Source: Desulfosarcina widdelii
Lineage (GTDB): Bacteria; Desulfobacterota; Desulfobacteria; Desulfobacterales; Desulfosarcinaceae
Direction: 5' to 3'
Assembly: GCF_009688965.1 (NCBI RefSeq)
Contig: NZ_AP021875.1
Location: 6,324,001 to 6,388,000 of the forward strand
DNA: 64,000 nucleotides
The translations under genes were made by a program, and so were the position numbers. The notes beneath the pieces were generated by a model. That model worked only from the letters and a program-made list of their open reading frames with translations. It had not been told where the DNA came from and searched no databases. Each line of letters begins with the position of its first letter. Position 1 is the first letter of the stretch. Shown piece after piece: positions 7,663 to 17,603 of the stretch.

Positions 7663-9270
7663 ATGGTCGAATTCAACTATTCGGAACTGCTGCCCCTGGG
7701 CAAAGACGATACCCCTTACCGGCTGCTTACCACCGAGCATGTGTCCACAGCCCAATTCGAAGGGCAAACCGTCCTCAAGGTTGCACCCGAAGGGTTGGAA
7801 ATGCTGGCACAAGCCGCTTTCAGGGATGTCTCCCACCTGCTGCGGCCGGCTCACCTGGCCCAGGTCAAAGCCATTCTCGACGATCCGGACAGTTCCGAAA
7901 ACGACCGCTACGTGGCCCTGGAAATGCTCAAGAACGCCGTCATTTCCGCCGAGATGGAGTTCCCCATGTGTCAGGACACCGGCACGGGCATTGTCATGGG
8001 CAAGAAAGGACAGCGGGTGTGGACCGGCGGCGGGGACGAGAAGGCCCTTGCAAAGGGCGTGTTCAATGCATACACCCAATGCAACCTGCGCTACTCCCAG
8101 AACGCGCCGCTCTCCATGTACGAAGAGAAGAATACCGGATGCAACCTGCCGGCCCAGGTGGAGATCTACGCCACGGAAGGGGACGCCTACAAATTTCTCT
8201 TCATCGCGAAAGGTGGCGGATCGGCCAACAAGACCTACCTTTTTCAGGAGACCAAGGCCGTTCTCAACCCGGGCACCCTGGTCGATTTTCTCACCGCCAA
8301 GATGAAAACCCTGGGCACGGCGGCCTGTCCCCCCTACCACCTGGCTTTCGTCATTGGCGGAACCTCGGCGGAATACAATCTCAAAACGGTGAAACTGGCC
8401 TCGGCCGCCTACCTGGACAGCCTGCCCACCAGCGGCAGCGAGGCCGGCCACGGATTCAGGGATTTGGAACTGGAAAAAGAGCTGCTGGCCCGTGCCCGCG
8501 GTCTGGGTCTGGGCGCCCAGTTCGGAGGGCGGCACTTCTGCCTCGACGTGCGTGTGGTGCGCCTGCCGCGCCACGGGGCCTCGTGTCCCATCGGCATGGG
8601 CGTCAGTTGCAGTGCGGACCGCAACATCAAGGCCAAGATCACCGCCGACGGCATCTTTCTGGAGCAGTTGGAAACCGATCCGGCCAAGTATCTGCCTGAA
8701 CCTGCCGGGGGAGCGGATGACGCCGTGGCCGTCGATCTGAACCAGCCCATGGATGACATCCGGGCCATTCTCAGCCAGTATCCGGTCGCCACGCGCCTCA
8801 AGCTTTCCGGCAAGATTATCGTCGGTCGGGACATCGCCCACGCCAAGCTCAAAGAGCGCCTGGACGGCGGCCAGGGGCTGCCCCAGTACCTGAAGGACCA
8901 TATCATTTACTACGCCGGACCGGCCAAAACCCCTGACGGGTATGCCTCGGGTTCCTTCGGCCCTACAACGGCCGGCCGCATGGATTCCTATGTGCCGATT
9001 TTCCAGGCAGAAGGGGCCTCCATGGTCATGCTTGCCAAGGGCAACCGCAGCCAGGTCGTGACCGATGCGTGTAAAAAATACGGCGGGTTCTACCTGGGAT
9101 CCATCGGCGGGCCGGCCGCCCGGCTGGGCAAGGAGTGCATCACTTCGGTGGAGGTGCTGGAGTACCCCGAACTGGGCATGGAGGCGATCTACATGATCAC
9201 GGTCAAGGATTTTCCGGCATTCATTCTGGTGGACGACAAGGGAAATGACTTTTTCGAGGGATTACTGTAA
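7663..9270 (+). CDS. fumA: class I (iron-sulfur) fumarate hydratase
   Basis: A 535-residue single-chain fumarase that interconverts fumarate and malate with an oxygen-sensitive [4Fe-4S] cluster. The three cluster cysteines are in place: C103 in MCQDTGT, C222 in AACPPYH and C316 in VSCSADR, the spacing of E. coli FumA. The C-terminal beta domain includes GPTTAGRMDSY and the KGNRS motif typical of the full-length enzyme. The ATG follows AAAAGGAGATGAACC. It fits an oxidative or reductive citric-acid route in a sulfate reducer. The gene is followed by an acyl-CoA synthetase in the same direction but with its own putative control site. Confidence 0.93.
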   Translation: MVEFNYSELLPLGKDDTPYRLLTTEHVSTAQFEGQTVLKVAPEGLEMLAQAAFRDVSHLLRPAHLAQVKAILDDPDSSENDRYVALEMLKNAVISAEMEFPMCQDTGTGIVMGKKGQRVWTGGGDEKALAKGVFNAYTQCNLRYSQNAPLSMYEEKNTGCNLPAQVEIYATEGDAYKFLFIAKGGGSANKTYLFQETKAVLNPGTLVDFLTAKMKTLGTAACPPYHLAFVIGGTSAEYNLKTVKLASAAYLDSLPTSGSEAGHGFRDLELEKELLARARGLGLGAQFGGRHFCLDVRVVRLPRHGASCPIGMGVSCSADRNIKAKITADGIFLEQLETDPAKYLPEPAGGADDAVAVDLNQPMDDIRAILSQYPVATRLKLSGKIIVGRDIAHAKLKERLDGGQGLPQYLKDHIIYYAGPAKTPDGYASGSFGPTTAGRMDSYVPIFQAEGASMVMLAKGNRSQVVTDACKKYGGFYLGSIGGPAARLGKECITSVEVLEYPELGMEAIYMITVKDFPAFILVDDKGNDFFEGLL

Positions 9271-9342
9271 AAAACGACGTTTACACGTTCACCAACCAAG
9301 AAATTCCTTGACAGTCGGCAGGAGTTCCCGGAAGTAATACGA

Positions 9343-9360
9343 CTATTGAACGTTCAATAG
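9343..9360. promoter_or_regulatory. 18-bp perfect palindrome, probable TetR-type operator
   Basis: CTATTGAACGTTCAATAG is its own reverse complement and lies 60 bases before the acyl-CoA synthetase start. Operators with a TTGAACGTTCAA core are typical of TetR-family repressors of fatty-acid and acyl-CoA genes. A TTGACA hexamer at 9308-9313 lies upstream, so the site would sit at or just after the promoter. The same core is not seen elsewhere in the window. Confidence 0.55.
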
Positions 9361-9419
9361 GGATGCGCGGTAGCGCTCCCTATTTTTCTTTTACCCTAAA
9401 ATATAGTCAGGAAAGCACA

Positions 9420-11567
9420 ATGGAAGGTCTGGATGCATTGTTCAACCCGGAGTCTGTGGCCGTGGTCGGCGCTTCAAGCACCCCGGGTAAGGTCGGACAC
9501 GATATTTTCGTCAACATATTAAAGGGCGGATACACCGGTACGCTTTACCCGGTCAATCCCAAGGCCAAGTCCATTGCCAGCGTTCGCGCCTATCCGGATA
9601 TCCAGGACATCCCGGATCCCATCGAGCTGGCCATCATCATTTTGCCCCCGCGGTTGGCGGAATCCGCCATCAAGCAGGCCATCGAAAAAGGCGTCAAGGC
9701 GGTCGTCATCGTTTCGGCGGGATTCAAGGAGGTCGGCGGTGAAGGCCTCGAGATCGAAAAGCGCATCGTGGCCATGTGCCGGGAAGCCGGTGTGCGTGTG
9801 GTGGGTCCCAACTGTTTAGGGGTCATCAACCCCAATGCCGATGTGCGGCTCAACGCCAGTTTCTCCGCCCGGATGCCAAAGGCCGGAAACATCTCCTTCA
9901 TCTCCCAAAGCGGCGCTCTGTGCACCGCGGTGCTGGATTTCGCGGCGGACAAGGAATTCGGGTTTTCTAAATTCGTTTCCATCGGCAACAAGGCCGACGT
10001 GGACGAACTCGATCTGCTGCGCTACTTCCATGCCGATCCGGAAACCGAAGTGATCATGCTCTATATCGAAGAACTGCAGCGCGGCCCGGAATTCATCCAG
10101 GCCGTAAAGGAAATCACCGGGGGTGATCGGCCCACTCCGGTTCTGGCCATCAAATCCGGGCGTACCAGCGCCGGCGCCAAGGCCGCCGCATCGCATACCG
10201 GCTCTTTGGCCGGCAGCGAATCCGTGTACGATGCCCTTTTTGCCCAAAGCGGCATTATTCGGGTGGAGTCCATCAACGAATTGTTCGATTTCGGGACCGC
10301 CTTTGCCTATAAAAACGAAAGCGCCCTGGGAAAGATGCGGCGCAAGGTGCCTCTGGGCAACCGGGTGGCCATCGTCACCAACGCCGGCGGACCGGGGATC
10401 GTGGCCACGGACATGACCATCACCTCCGGTCTGGAACTGGCCACGTTCAGCGACGAAACCGTCGAGGTCCTGAAAAGCCATTTGCCCCAGACCGCCAACT
10501 TCAACAACCCGGTGGACGTCATCGGCGACGCAGCCCAGGACCGGTATGAAAACGCCCTCTGGGCCGTTATTCGGGACGAAGGCGTGGACGGCGCGCTGGT
10601 GATTTTAACCCCCCAGAGCATGACCAATGCCATCGGGACGGCCGAGGCCATCGTTCGCATTGCCCAACGCTCGCACAAACCGATTCTGTGCTGTTTCATG
10701 GGGATCATCGACGTTTCCGCCGGCGTGAAATACCTTCAGGAACACGGGGTGCCGGTGTATCGTTTCCCGGAAAGCGCGGCCAAGACCTTCGGTGCGTTGT
10801 ACCGCTATTCCCGCTGGCTCAACCGTCAGCACCTGGCGCCGTTTACCGTAAAACACGATAAAGAAAAGGCCAAGGCGATCATTGCCGAGGCAGTAGAAAA
10901 AGGCCAGACCTACATCGGTGAGATCGGCGGTACGGAACTGCTCAAGTGTTATGGCTTCAATGTCCTGCCTACGGTGTTGGCTGACAGTGCCGATCAGGCC
11001 GGCATTGCGGCTGAGGAGATGGGCTATCCGGTGGTCATGAAGATCGTTTCGCCCCAGATCATTCACAAGTCCGATGCCGGCGGCGTTGTCGTCGGACTGA
11101 ACAGCCGCGATGAGATGGTCGAGGCCTTTACCACCATCGTCGAAAATGCTAGAAAATACAGCCCGGATGCCGAGATCACCGGCGTGCTGGTTCAAAAATT
11201 GGCTCCCCGGGGCAAGGAAGTGATCCTGGGGATGACCCGCTACCCTATTTTCGGGCCTTTGATCATGTTCGGCTTCGGTGGGGTTTTCGTGGAAGTTTTC
11301 AAGGATGTGGCCTTCCGCCTGGCGCCGCTGACGCGCAACGGTGCCCGCAACATGGTGCGCAGCATCAGGGCCAACAAACTGCTCAGCGGCTACCGCGGCG
11401 CCCCCAAGGCCGACATCGCCACCATCGAACGCATGCTGGTGAGTCTTTCCGACCTGGTCCTGGACCACCCGGAGATCAAGGAACTGGACATCAATCCGCT
11501 GCTGGTCCACCCCGAAGGCGAGGGGGTCACTGTCGCGGATTGTCGGTTGATCTTGGAAGAGAAATAG
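9420..11567 (+). CDS. acyl-CoA synthetase, NDP-forming (fused alpha-beta type)
   Basis: A 715-residue enzyme that converts an acyl-CoA plus ADP and phosphate into acid plus ATP, or the reverse. Residues 1-130 are a CoA-binding Rossmann domain (SVAVVGASSTPGKVG), followed by the succinyl-CoA ligase-like domain with the phosphorylated His expected at H259 (ASHTGSLAGS), and a C-terminal ATP-grasp domain from about 490 (GYPVVMKIVSP, HKSDAGGVV). Alpha and beta parts are fused in one chain. The start at 9420 is chosen for the AGGAAAG ribosome-binding site and because homologues begin at this Leu-Asp-rich stretch; upstream in-frame codons overlap the operator palindrome. It is followed by an acetyl-CoA hydrolase/transferase, suggesting a shared acetyl- or acyl-CoA energy-conserving step. 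Confidence 0.9.
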   Translation: MEGLDALFNPESVAVVGASSTPGKVGHDIFVNILKGGYTGTLYPVNPKAKSIASVRAYPDIQDIPDPIELAIIILPPRLAESAIKQAIEKGVKAVVIVSAGFKEVGGEGLEIEKRIVAMCREAGVRVVGPNCLGVINPNADVRLNASFSARMPKAGNISFISQSGALCTAVLDFAADKEFGFSKFVSIGNKADVDELDLLRYFHADPETEVIMLYIEELQRGPEFIQAVKEITGGDRPTPVLAIKSGRTSAGAKAAASHTGSLAGSESVYDALFAQSGIIRVESINELFDFGTAFAYKNESALGKMRRKVPLGNRVAIVTNAGGPGIVATDMTITSGLELATFSDETVEVLKSHLPQTANFNNPVDVIGDAAQDRYENALWAVIRDEGVDGALVILTPQSMTNAIGTAEAIVRIAQRSHKPILCCFMGIIDVSAGVKYLQEHGVPVYRFPESAAKTFGALYRYSRWLNRQHLAPFTVKHDKEKAKAIIAEAVEKGQTYIGEIGGTELLKCYGFNVLPTVLADSADQAGIAAEEMGYPVVMKIVSPQIIHKSDAGGVVVGLNSRDEMVEAFTTIVENARKYSPDAEITGVLVQKLAPRGKEVILGMTRYPIFGPLIMFGFGGVFVEVFKDVAFRLAPLTRNGARNMVRSIRANKLLSGYRGAPKADIATIERMLVSLSDLVLDHPEIKELDINPLLVHPEGEGVTVADCRLILEEK

Positions 11568-11652
11568 CCGATAATTCAGTTGGCCGGTGGTCAACCCGGT
11601 TCGGATCTCGTCCGGCAATGGAACAGTCATTTCAAGCTACAGGAGGCGCCTC

Positions 11653-13539
11653 GTGACACGGTCAATCTACTGGGCCGACACCTATGTGGAAAAGCAGCGA
11701 ACGGCACAAGAGGCCATTGCCATGATCCGCCCCGGCAAGCGGGTATTCATCGGCAGCGCCAGCGGAGAACCCCAGGCGCTGGTAAAGGCGCTGAGTGCGG
11801 CCGCCGTTAATATCAGCGGCCTGGAGGTCGTCCGGCTCATGAGCCGGGAGACCACCTCCCTGTCTGAAATTGCCGATAAAACACGGGACCACAGCCTCAA
11901 CATCCGCACCATCTATCTGGGTTCGGCGGACACCGAGGGCATCGCCCGGTACATGCGCTTCATCACGCCCATCAACATGTCCGAGGTTCCCGGCCTGTTT
12001 CTTTCGCGCAAGATGCCGATTCACGTAGCCCTGGTCCAGGTTTCGCCGCCGGACGATTTCGGCTGGATGAGCCTGGGGGTTTCCGTGGACGTCACCCTGG
12101 CCGCGGCCCAGAGCGCCGACCTGGTCATTGCCCAGGTGAATCCGAGAATGCCGCGAACCATGGGGCAGAGCTTCATCCATGTAAACAGCGTCCACGTGCT
12201 GGTGGAGCACGAAGAACCCATTCTTTCGGTCAATCTGCGCAAAAGGTCCGGGCCGGCCGAGTGGATCGGAAAGCACATCGCCCGTTTCGTGGATGACGGG
12301 TCCACCATTCAGATCGGCCTGGATGCCGCCTCCCAGGCCACGGTCAAAGCCCTGGCGGACAAGAACGACCTGGGGTTCCACTCCCAGTACATTACCGACG
12401 ATGTCATGCACCTGTACGCTTCCGGGGTGATCAACAACCGCAGGAAAGGGCTCAACGAGGGAAAGCTGGTGGCTTCCTGCGCCATCGGCAGCCAGAATCT
12501 CTACGAATTTCTGCACGACAACCCGGCGGTGGATTTCCGGCCTTCGGATTATGTCAACGATCCTTACATTATCGGCCAGCACAACCGTATGATTTCCCTG
12601 AACGTGGCCCACACCATCGACCTGACCGGGCAGATGGCCGCCGAGGCAAGCGAGCACACCTTTTTCGCCGGCGTCTCCGGCATTCCCGACTTTGTGCGCG
12701 GGGCCAAACGCTCCAGGGGGGGCAAGGCCATTTTGATGCTGTACTCTTCCTCTCGGGACGAGAAACGCAGCAACATCGTTCCCTTTCTCAACGGCCCTTC
12801 CGTGGTGGTGCCACGGGGAGACGTCCATTACGTGGTTACCGAATACGGTGCCGTCAATCTTTTCGGAAAAAGTCTTCAGGAGCGGGTGCTGGCCCTGATC
12901 GGCATCGCCCACCCGGACCATCGCGAGTGGCTCTTCGACGCCGCCAAAGAGGCCAAACTGATTGGCAGCGAGCGACGGTTGGGGGAGGCGACCCGGGGCA
13001 TCTACCCGATACACCTGGAGGAAGTCGTCGAGCGCGACGGGGAGCAGATCACCGTCCGGCCTTCCAAGCCCGTGGACGAACGTCGAATTCAGGAGCACTA
13101 CTACAGCCTGGACAAACATGACGTTCAGCTGCGGTTTTTCCACGAAAAGATCAGTTTCGACCGCAGCGACGTGGAGACACGCTCCCAGATCGACTATATC
13201 AAGGATCTCACCCTGGTGGCCGTGGTGGGCGAATTCGGTTTCGGCAAGGTGGTGGGCGTCGGAGAATACCTGCTGCTTTTGGACAGCAATGTCGCGGAAG
13301 TGGCGTTCTCCATCTCCAAGGAATACCAGGGCAAGGGGTTGGGCAAGCTGTTTATCCGCAAGCTGGCCCGGGCCGCCAGGGACAACGGCATTTCGGGGCT
13401 GGTGGCCTATACCTCGCCCCAGAACAAAGCCATGATCGCCCTGTTCAAGACCCTGCCTTACAAGGTGAAAACCAGTTTTGACGGGGAATCGCTGATGCTT
13501 AAATGCCGTTTCGACGAACTGGCCGACACCCCGCAATAA
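11653..13539 (+). CDS. bifunctional acetyl-CoA hydrolase/CoA-transferase with C-terminal GNAT domain
   Basis: A 628-residue fusion. Residues 1-440 are a class I-type CoA-transferase/acetyl-CoA hydrolase (4-hydroxybutyrate or acetate CoA-transferase family): PGKRVFIGSASGEP at the N-terminus and GVSGIPDFVRGAKRS with the following SRGGKAI. The putative catalytic Glu is in TEYGAVNL (Glu of EYG). Residues 470-628 form a GNAT acetyltransferase fold with the acetyl-CoA loop in EYQGKGLGK. The start is a GTG at 11653, six bases after AGGAGG; the region upstream reads poorly. It follows the NDP-forming synthetase by 85 bases. The GNAT half may acetylate a protein, possibly linking CoA metabolism to acetylation; this is inference. 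Confidence 0.88.
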   Translation: MTRSIYWADTYVEKQRTAQEAIAMIRPGKRVFIGSASGEPQALVKALSAAAVNISGLEVVRLMSRETTSLSEIADKTRDHSLNIRTIYLGSADTEGIARYMRFITPINMSEVPGLFLSRKMPIHVALVQVSPPDDFGWMSLGVSVDVTLAAAQSADLVIAQVNPRMPRTMGQSFIHVNSVHVLVEHEEPILSVNLRKRSGPAEWIGKHIARFVDDGSTIQIGLDAASQATVKALADKNDLGFHSQYITDDVMHLYASGVINNRRKGLNEGKLVASCAIGSQNLYEFLHDNPAVDFRPSDYVNDPYIIGQHNRMISLNVAHTIDLTGQMAAEASEHTFFAGVSGIPDFVRGAKRSRGGKAILMLYSSSRDEKRSNIVPFLNGPSVVVPRGDVHYVVTEYGAVNLFGKSLQERVLALIGIAHPDHREWLFDAAKEAKLIGSERRLGEATRGIYPIHLEEVVERDGEQITVRPSKPVDERRIQEHYYSLDKHDVQLRFFHEKISFDRSDVETRSQIDYIKDLTLVAVVGEFGFGKVVGVGEYLLLLDSNVAEVAFSISKEYQGKGLGKLFIRKLARAARDNGISGLVAYTSPQNKAMIALFKTLPYKVKTSFDGESLMLKCRFDELADTPQ

Positions 13540-13753
13540 GAAAAGGGATAATGCATTTTAAACCTTGTCAAGAGGTTCCCAATATGATTTATTCAATCCC
13601 TTTACCATCAGGAATTTAAGCAAAACCATCGTGATTCTGGATATCGCGTAGCTTCCCTGTTTGTTAAGCTTCACTGGTTTTTCGCGACAGCTTTCCAAAA
13701 AACCGGCTGCCGCGAAGTTTATTTTTCATTTCAACCTGTTAAAAGGAGCAGTT

Positions 13754-16700
13754 ATGGCAAAAAAAATGAAGACCATCGACGGGAATACCGCGGCGGCCCA
13801 TGTGGCTTATGCCATGAGCGAAGTAGCCGCCATTTATCCCATCACCCCCTCGTCACCCATCGGAGAGATCTGCGATGAGTGGGCGGCCAATGGCCTCAAG
13901 AACGCCTTCGGACAGACCCTGATGGTGCGGCAGCTTCAAAGCGAAGCCGGCGCCGCCGCCGCCGTCCACGGCTCCTTGGCCGCCGGTGCCTTGACGTCCA
14001 CCTACACGGCCTCACAGGGCCTTTTGCTAATGATTCCGAATATGTATAAAATGTCCGGCGAACTGCTTCCCGGCGTTCTGCACGTCACCGCACGGGCCGT
14101 TGCCGGACATGCGCTCTCCATCTTCGGCGACCACCAGGACGTCATGGCCGTTCGGCAGACCGGCTTCTCACTGCTGGCCTCGGCCTCGGTTCAGGAAGTC
14201 ATGGACCTCGGGTTGGTGGCCCACCTGGCCGCCATCGAATCCAGTGTACCCTTTTTGCATTTCTTCGACGGCTTCCGGACCTCCCACGAGATCCAGAAAA
14301 TCGAGGTGATCGACTACGAAGACATGGCCAAGCTGATCAACATGGAGGCCCTGGAGAGCTTCCGGGCCCGGGCGGTCAATCCGGAAGCCCCTGAACTGCG
14401 CGGTACCGCCCAGAATCCGGACATCTATTTTCAGGGGCGTGAGGCAGCCAACCTCTATTATAACGAAACGGCCGACATCGTTGCCGACTACATGAAAAAG
14501 GTCTCCGCGCTCACCGGCCGCAAGTACAACCTGTTTGATTATGTGGGCGATCCCAACGCCGACCGCGTAATTATCTCCATGGGTTCCTCCTGCGAGACCA
14601 TCGAAGAGGTCGTGAACCACCTCAATGCCCGGGGTGAGTCCGTCGGCCTTATCAAGGTGCGCCTCTATCGGCCCTTTTCAGCCCAGCATCTGCTGGCGGC
14701 CATTCCGGCCACCGCGGGCCGGATCGCCGTCCTCGACCGTACCAAAGAGCCGGGCGCCCTTGGCGACCCGCTGTATCAGGATGTGTGTACGGCCTTCATG
14801 GAGCGCGGTGACATGCCCTCCATCGTCAACGGGCGTTACGGACTGGGATCCAAGGAGTTCAACCCCTCCATGGTCAAGGCCGTGTTCGACAACCTGAACG
14901 GCATGGCACCCAAAAACCATTTTACGGTGGGCATCGAAGACGACGTCACCCACACCAGTCTGGAAGTGGAGGCCGGATTCGACGTGGCTCCCGAGGGAAC
15001 GGTCCAGTGCAAGTTCTGGGGGTTGGGGGCCGACGGAACGGTGGGCGCCAACAAGAGTGCCATCAAGATCATCGGCGACAACACCGACATGTACGCCCAG
15101 GCCTACTTCGCCTACGATTCCAAGAAATCCGGCGGTGTGACCATTTCCCATTTGCGTTTCGGCAAGACGCCCATCAAGTCCACCTACCTGATCGACAGCG
15201 CAGACTACATCGCTTGCCACAATCCGGCCTACGTCAACATCTACGACGTGCTGGAAGGCATCAAGGACGGGGGCACCTTCATGCTCAACAGCCCCTGGAG
15301 CCTGGAGGAGATGGAAGCCAAACTGCCCGCTGACATGCGCCGCACCATCGCAAAAAAGAAGCTCAAGTTCTACAATATCGATGCGGTCAAGATCGCCGGA
15401 GAGGTCGGTTTGGGTGGACGCATCAACATGATCATGCAGACCGCTTTCTTCAAGGCGGCCAACGTGATCCCCGTGGACGACGCCATCGCCTACCTCAAGG
15501 ACCAGATCAAAAAGATGTTCGGCAAAAAGGGCGACAAAATTGTCAATATGAACTGCGACGCCGTGGACAAAAGCCTGGATCACCTGGTGGAAGTGGCCTA
15601 CCCGGAAAGCTGGGCCGATGCCGGCCGGATTGCAGCCGAAGCCGCCGACGAACCCGAGTGGGTCACCGAGGTCATGCGGCCCATGCTGGCCCAGCAGGGC
15701 GACAAGCTGCCGGTGAGCAGTTTTTCTCCCGACGGGATTTTTCCCGTGGGCACCACCCAGTACGAAAAACGCGGTGTGGCCATCAACGTGCCTGAATGGG
15801 TTATGGACAACTGCATCCAGTGTAACCAGTGCGCCATGGTCTGCCCCCACGCCGCTATCCGACCGGTTCTGGTCACCGACGAGGAACTGGAAGCCGCACC
15901 CGAGGGGTTCGAAGCCAAGAAGGCGCTGGGCAAGGAACTCAAGGAGTTCAAGTTCCGCGTTCAGGTGTTTACCGAAGACTGTCTGGGATGCGGCAACTGT
16001 GCCGACATTTGCCCGGCCAAGAAGCCGGCCCTGGTCATGAAGCCCCTGGCCACCCAGCTCGAAACCCAGGTGCCCAACCAGCGCTATGCATCCAGCCTAC
16101 CGGTGCGCGAAGGACTGGTCAAACGCAACACGGTCAAGGGCAGCCAGTTTTTCCAGCCCATGCTGGAGTTCTCTGGTGCCTGTGCCGGATGCGGTGAAAC
16201 CCCTTACGCCAAGCTGCTCACCCAGCTCTTCGGCGAACGCATGGTTATCGGCAATGCCACTGGATGCTCCTCCATCTGGGGCGGCAGTGCACCGTCCATT
16301 CCTTACTGCGTTAACAGTGAAGGCTGCGGTCCCACCTGGGGCAACTCCCTGTTCGAGGATCCGGCTGAGTTTACCTACGGCATGTTTCTCGGATCTTTGC
16401 AGCAGCGCAGTCAACTGGCGGAACTGGTCACCCAGGCGCTTGAAACGGACATCGACGACAACCTCAAGGAGGCCATGCAGGGCTGGCTGGACAACATGAA
16501 GGATCCCGAAGGTGCCAAGCAGTACGGCGACCAGATCCGGGAGATGCTGTTCGCCTACGAAGGCAACCCCCTGCTGGATAAAATCGACGGTCTGAGTTCG
16601 CATTTCATCAAACGCTCCTACTGGATTTTCGTGGGCGACGGCTCGGCCTACGACATCTCCTTCGGCGGCATCGACCATGTCCTGGCCAGTGGAGAAGACA

Positions 16701-17395
16701 TCAACGTCATGGTCTTCGACACCGAGGTATACTCCAATACCGGCGGACAAAGTTCCAAGGCCACCCCCACCGGCTCCATTGCCAAGTTTGCCGCTTCCGG
16801 CAAGAAGACCGCCAAAAAGGATATGGGCGGTATGGCCATGACCTACGGGTATGTGTACGTGGCCAACGTGGGCATGGGGGCCAACAAGCAGCAGTTGGTC
16901 AAGGCCTTCACCGAAGCGGAAAGCTACGACGGACCCTCGCTGATCATGGCCTACGCGCCGTGCATCAACCACGGTATCAAAAAGGGCATGGGCAAGAGCC
17001 AGGAAGAAACCAACCTGGCTGTCAAGAGCGGCTACTGGCCGCTGTATCGCTACAATCCCATGCTGGCGAAAGAGGGCAAGAATCCCTTTGTGCTGGATTC
17101 CAAGGAGCCGGACGGCAGCCTGCAGGAATTTCTGGGCGGTGAAGTGCGCTACGCGGCCCTGCAGAAACTCTTCCCCGAAGAGGCCCGGCGGCTTCATACC
17201 CGGCTGGAAGGAGAATTCGCCGATCGCTATGCCAAGTTCAAGAAGATGGCCGAGGCCGAGTTCGTGGCAGCCAAGCCGTCAGGGGAACTGGCTGCAGCAG
17301 ACGACGACAGCGACAGTTGCACCCTGGCCGGCACCGCTGAGCACGCCGGGCGTTCCGGTGCTGACGATGCCTGCGACGATGGGCGCGCCGGATAA
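13754..17395 (+). CDS. nifJ: pyruvate:ferredoxin (flavodoxin) oxidoreductase
   Basis: A 1213-residue single-chain PFOR converting pyruvate and CoA to acetyl-CoA, CO2 and reduced ferredoxin. Domains in order: N-terminal pyrimidine-binding domain (PITPSSPIGE), domain II, gamma domain, a 2x[4Fe-4S] insert with CIQCNQCAMVCP and CLGCGNCADICP, and the C-terminal TPP-binding domain with CAGCGETP, GDGSAYDI and TEVYSNTGGQ. The expected fourth cluster Cys set (CAGC and a distal Cys) is present. The start at 13754 follows AAAAGGAGC; an upstream frame of 31 codons is unlikely. The final 40 residues are an acidic, Cys-containing tail (DDDSDSC) not typical of the core. A strong terminator follows. Confidence 0.96.
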   Translation: MAKKMKTIDGNTAAAHVAYAMSEVAAIYPITPSSPIGEICDEWAANGLKNAFGQTLMVRQLQSEAGAAAAVHGSLAAGALTSTYTASQGLLLMIPNMYKMSGELLPGVLHVTARAVAGHALSIFGDHQDVMAVRQTGFSLLASASVQEVMDLGLVAHLAAIESSVPFLHFFDGFRTSHEIQKIEVIDYEDMAKLINMEALESFRARAVNPEAPELRGTAQNPDIYFQGREAANLYYNETADIVADYMKKVSALTGRKYNLFDYVGDPNADRVIISMGSSCETIEEVVNHLNARGESVGLIKVRLYRPFSAQHLLAAIPATAGRIAVLDRTKEPGALGDPLYQDVCTAFMERGDMPSIVNGRYGLGSKEFNPSMVKAVFDNLNGMAPKNHFTVGIEDDVTHTSLEVEAGFDVAPEGTVQCKFWGLGADGTVGANKSAIKIIGDNTDMYAQAYFAYDSKKSGGVTISHLRFGKTPIKSTYLIDSADYIACHNPAYVNIYDVLEGIKDGGTFMLNSPWSLEEMEAKLPADMRRTIAKKKLKFYNIDAVKIAGEVGLGGRINMIMQTAFFKAANVIPVDDAIAYLKDQIKKMFGKKGDKIVNMNCDAVDKSLDHLVEVAYPESWADAGRIAAEAADEPEWVTEVMRPMLAQQGDKLPVSSFSPDGIFPVGTTQYEKRGVAINVPEWVMDNCIQCNQCAMVCPHAAIRPVLVTDEELEAAPEGFEAKKALGKELKEFKFRVQVFTEDCLGCGNCADICPAKKPALVMKPLATQLETQVPNQRYASSLPVREGLVKRNTVKGSQFFQPMLEFSGACAGCGETPYAKLLTQLFGERMVIGNATGCSSIWGGSAPSIPYCVNSEGCGPTWGNSLFEDPAEFTYGMFLGSLQQRSQLAELVTQALETDIDDNLKEAMQGWLDNMKDPEGAKQYGDQIREMLFAYEGNPLLDKIDGLSSHFIKRSYWIFVGDGSAYDISFGGIDHVLASGEDINVMVFDTEVYSNTGGQSSKATPTGSIAKFAASGKKTAKKDMGGMAMTYGYVYVANVGMGANKQQLVKAFTEAESYDGPSLIMAYAPCINHGIKKGMGKSQEETNLAVKSGYWPLYRYNPMLAKEGKNPFVLDSKEPDGSLQEFLGGEVRYAALQKLFPEEARRLHTRLEGEFADRYAKFKKMAEAEFVAAKPSGELAAADDDSDSCTLAGTAEHAGRSGADDACDDGRAG

Positions 17396-17423
17396 TTAAA
17401 AGCCGGTTTGAAAACCTAACAAA

Positions 17424-17468
17424 AAAGGGCCGTGTCACCCGCTTTGGGTGGCCGGCCCTTTTCTTTTT
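17424..17468 (+). terminator. intrinsic terminator after PFOR
   Basis: AAGGGCC pairs with GGCCCTT, with an inner CACCC/GGGTG helix around a short loop, followed by a T-rich TTTTCTTTTT run. It starts about 30 bases after the PFOR stop and fits a classical rho-independent terminator. Confidence 0.85.
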
Positions 17469-17520
17469 GGCTACGATTCCAAGCAGACGGTTAATTTTCA
17501 TAAAAATGATTCGATACCCC

Positions 17521-17548
17521 TTGACAGCGCTTTTCTTTACATTACTAT
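17521..17548 (+). promoter_or_regulatory. sigma-70-type promoter for the Hsp20 pair
   Basis: TTGACA at 17521-17526 and TACTAT at 17543-17548 with a 16-base spacer, 55 bases before the first Hsp20 start and after the PFOR terminator. No CIRCE inverted repeat is seen nearby, so heat control, if any, works another way. Confidence 0.55.
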
Positions 17549-17603
17549 TTTTTCAAAAATGATTAGATAATTTTTTCCAAAACTCAAAAAGGAGGAAATC
17601 GCC

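Noticed and set aside
11662..13536. minus-strand frame of 624 codons
   Set aside because: Antisense to the CoA-transferase-GNAT gene; long only because of GC-rich codon bias.
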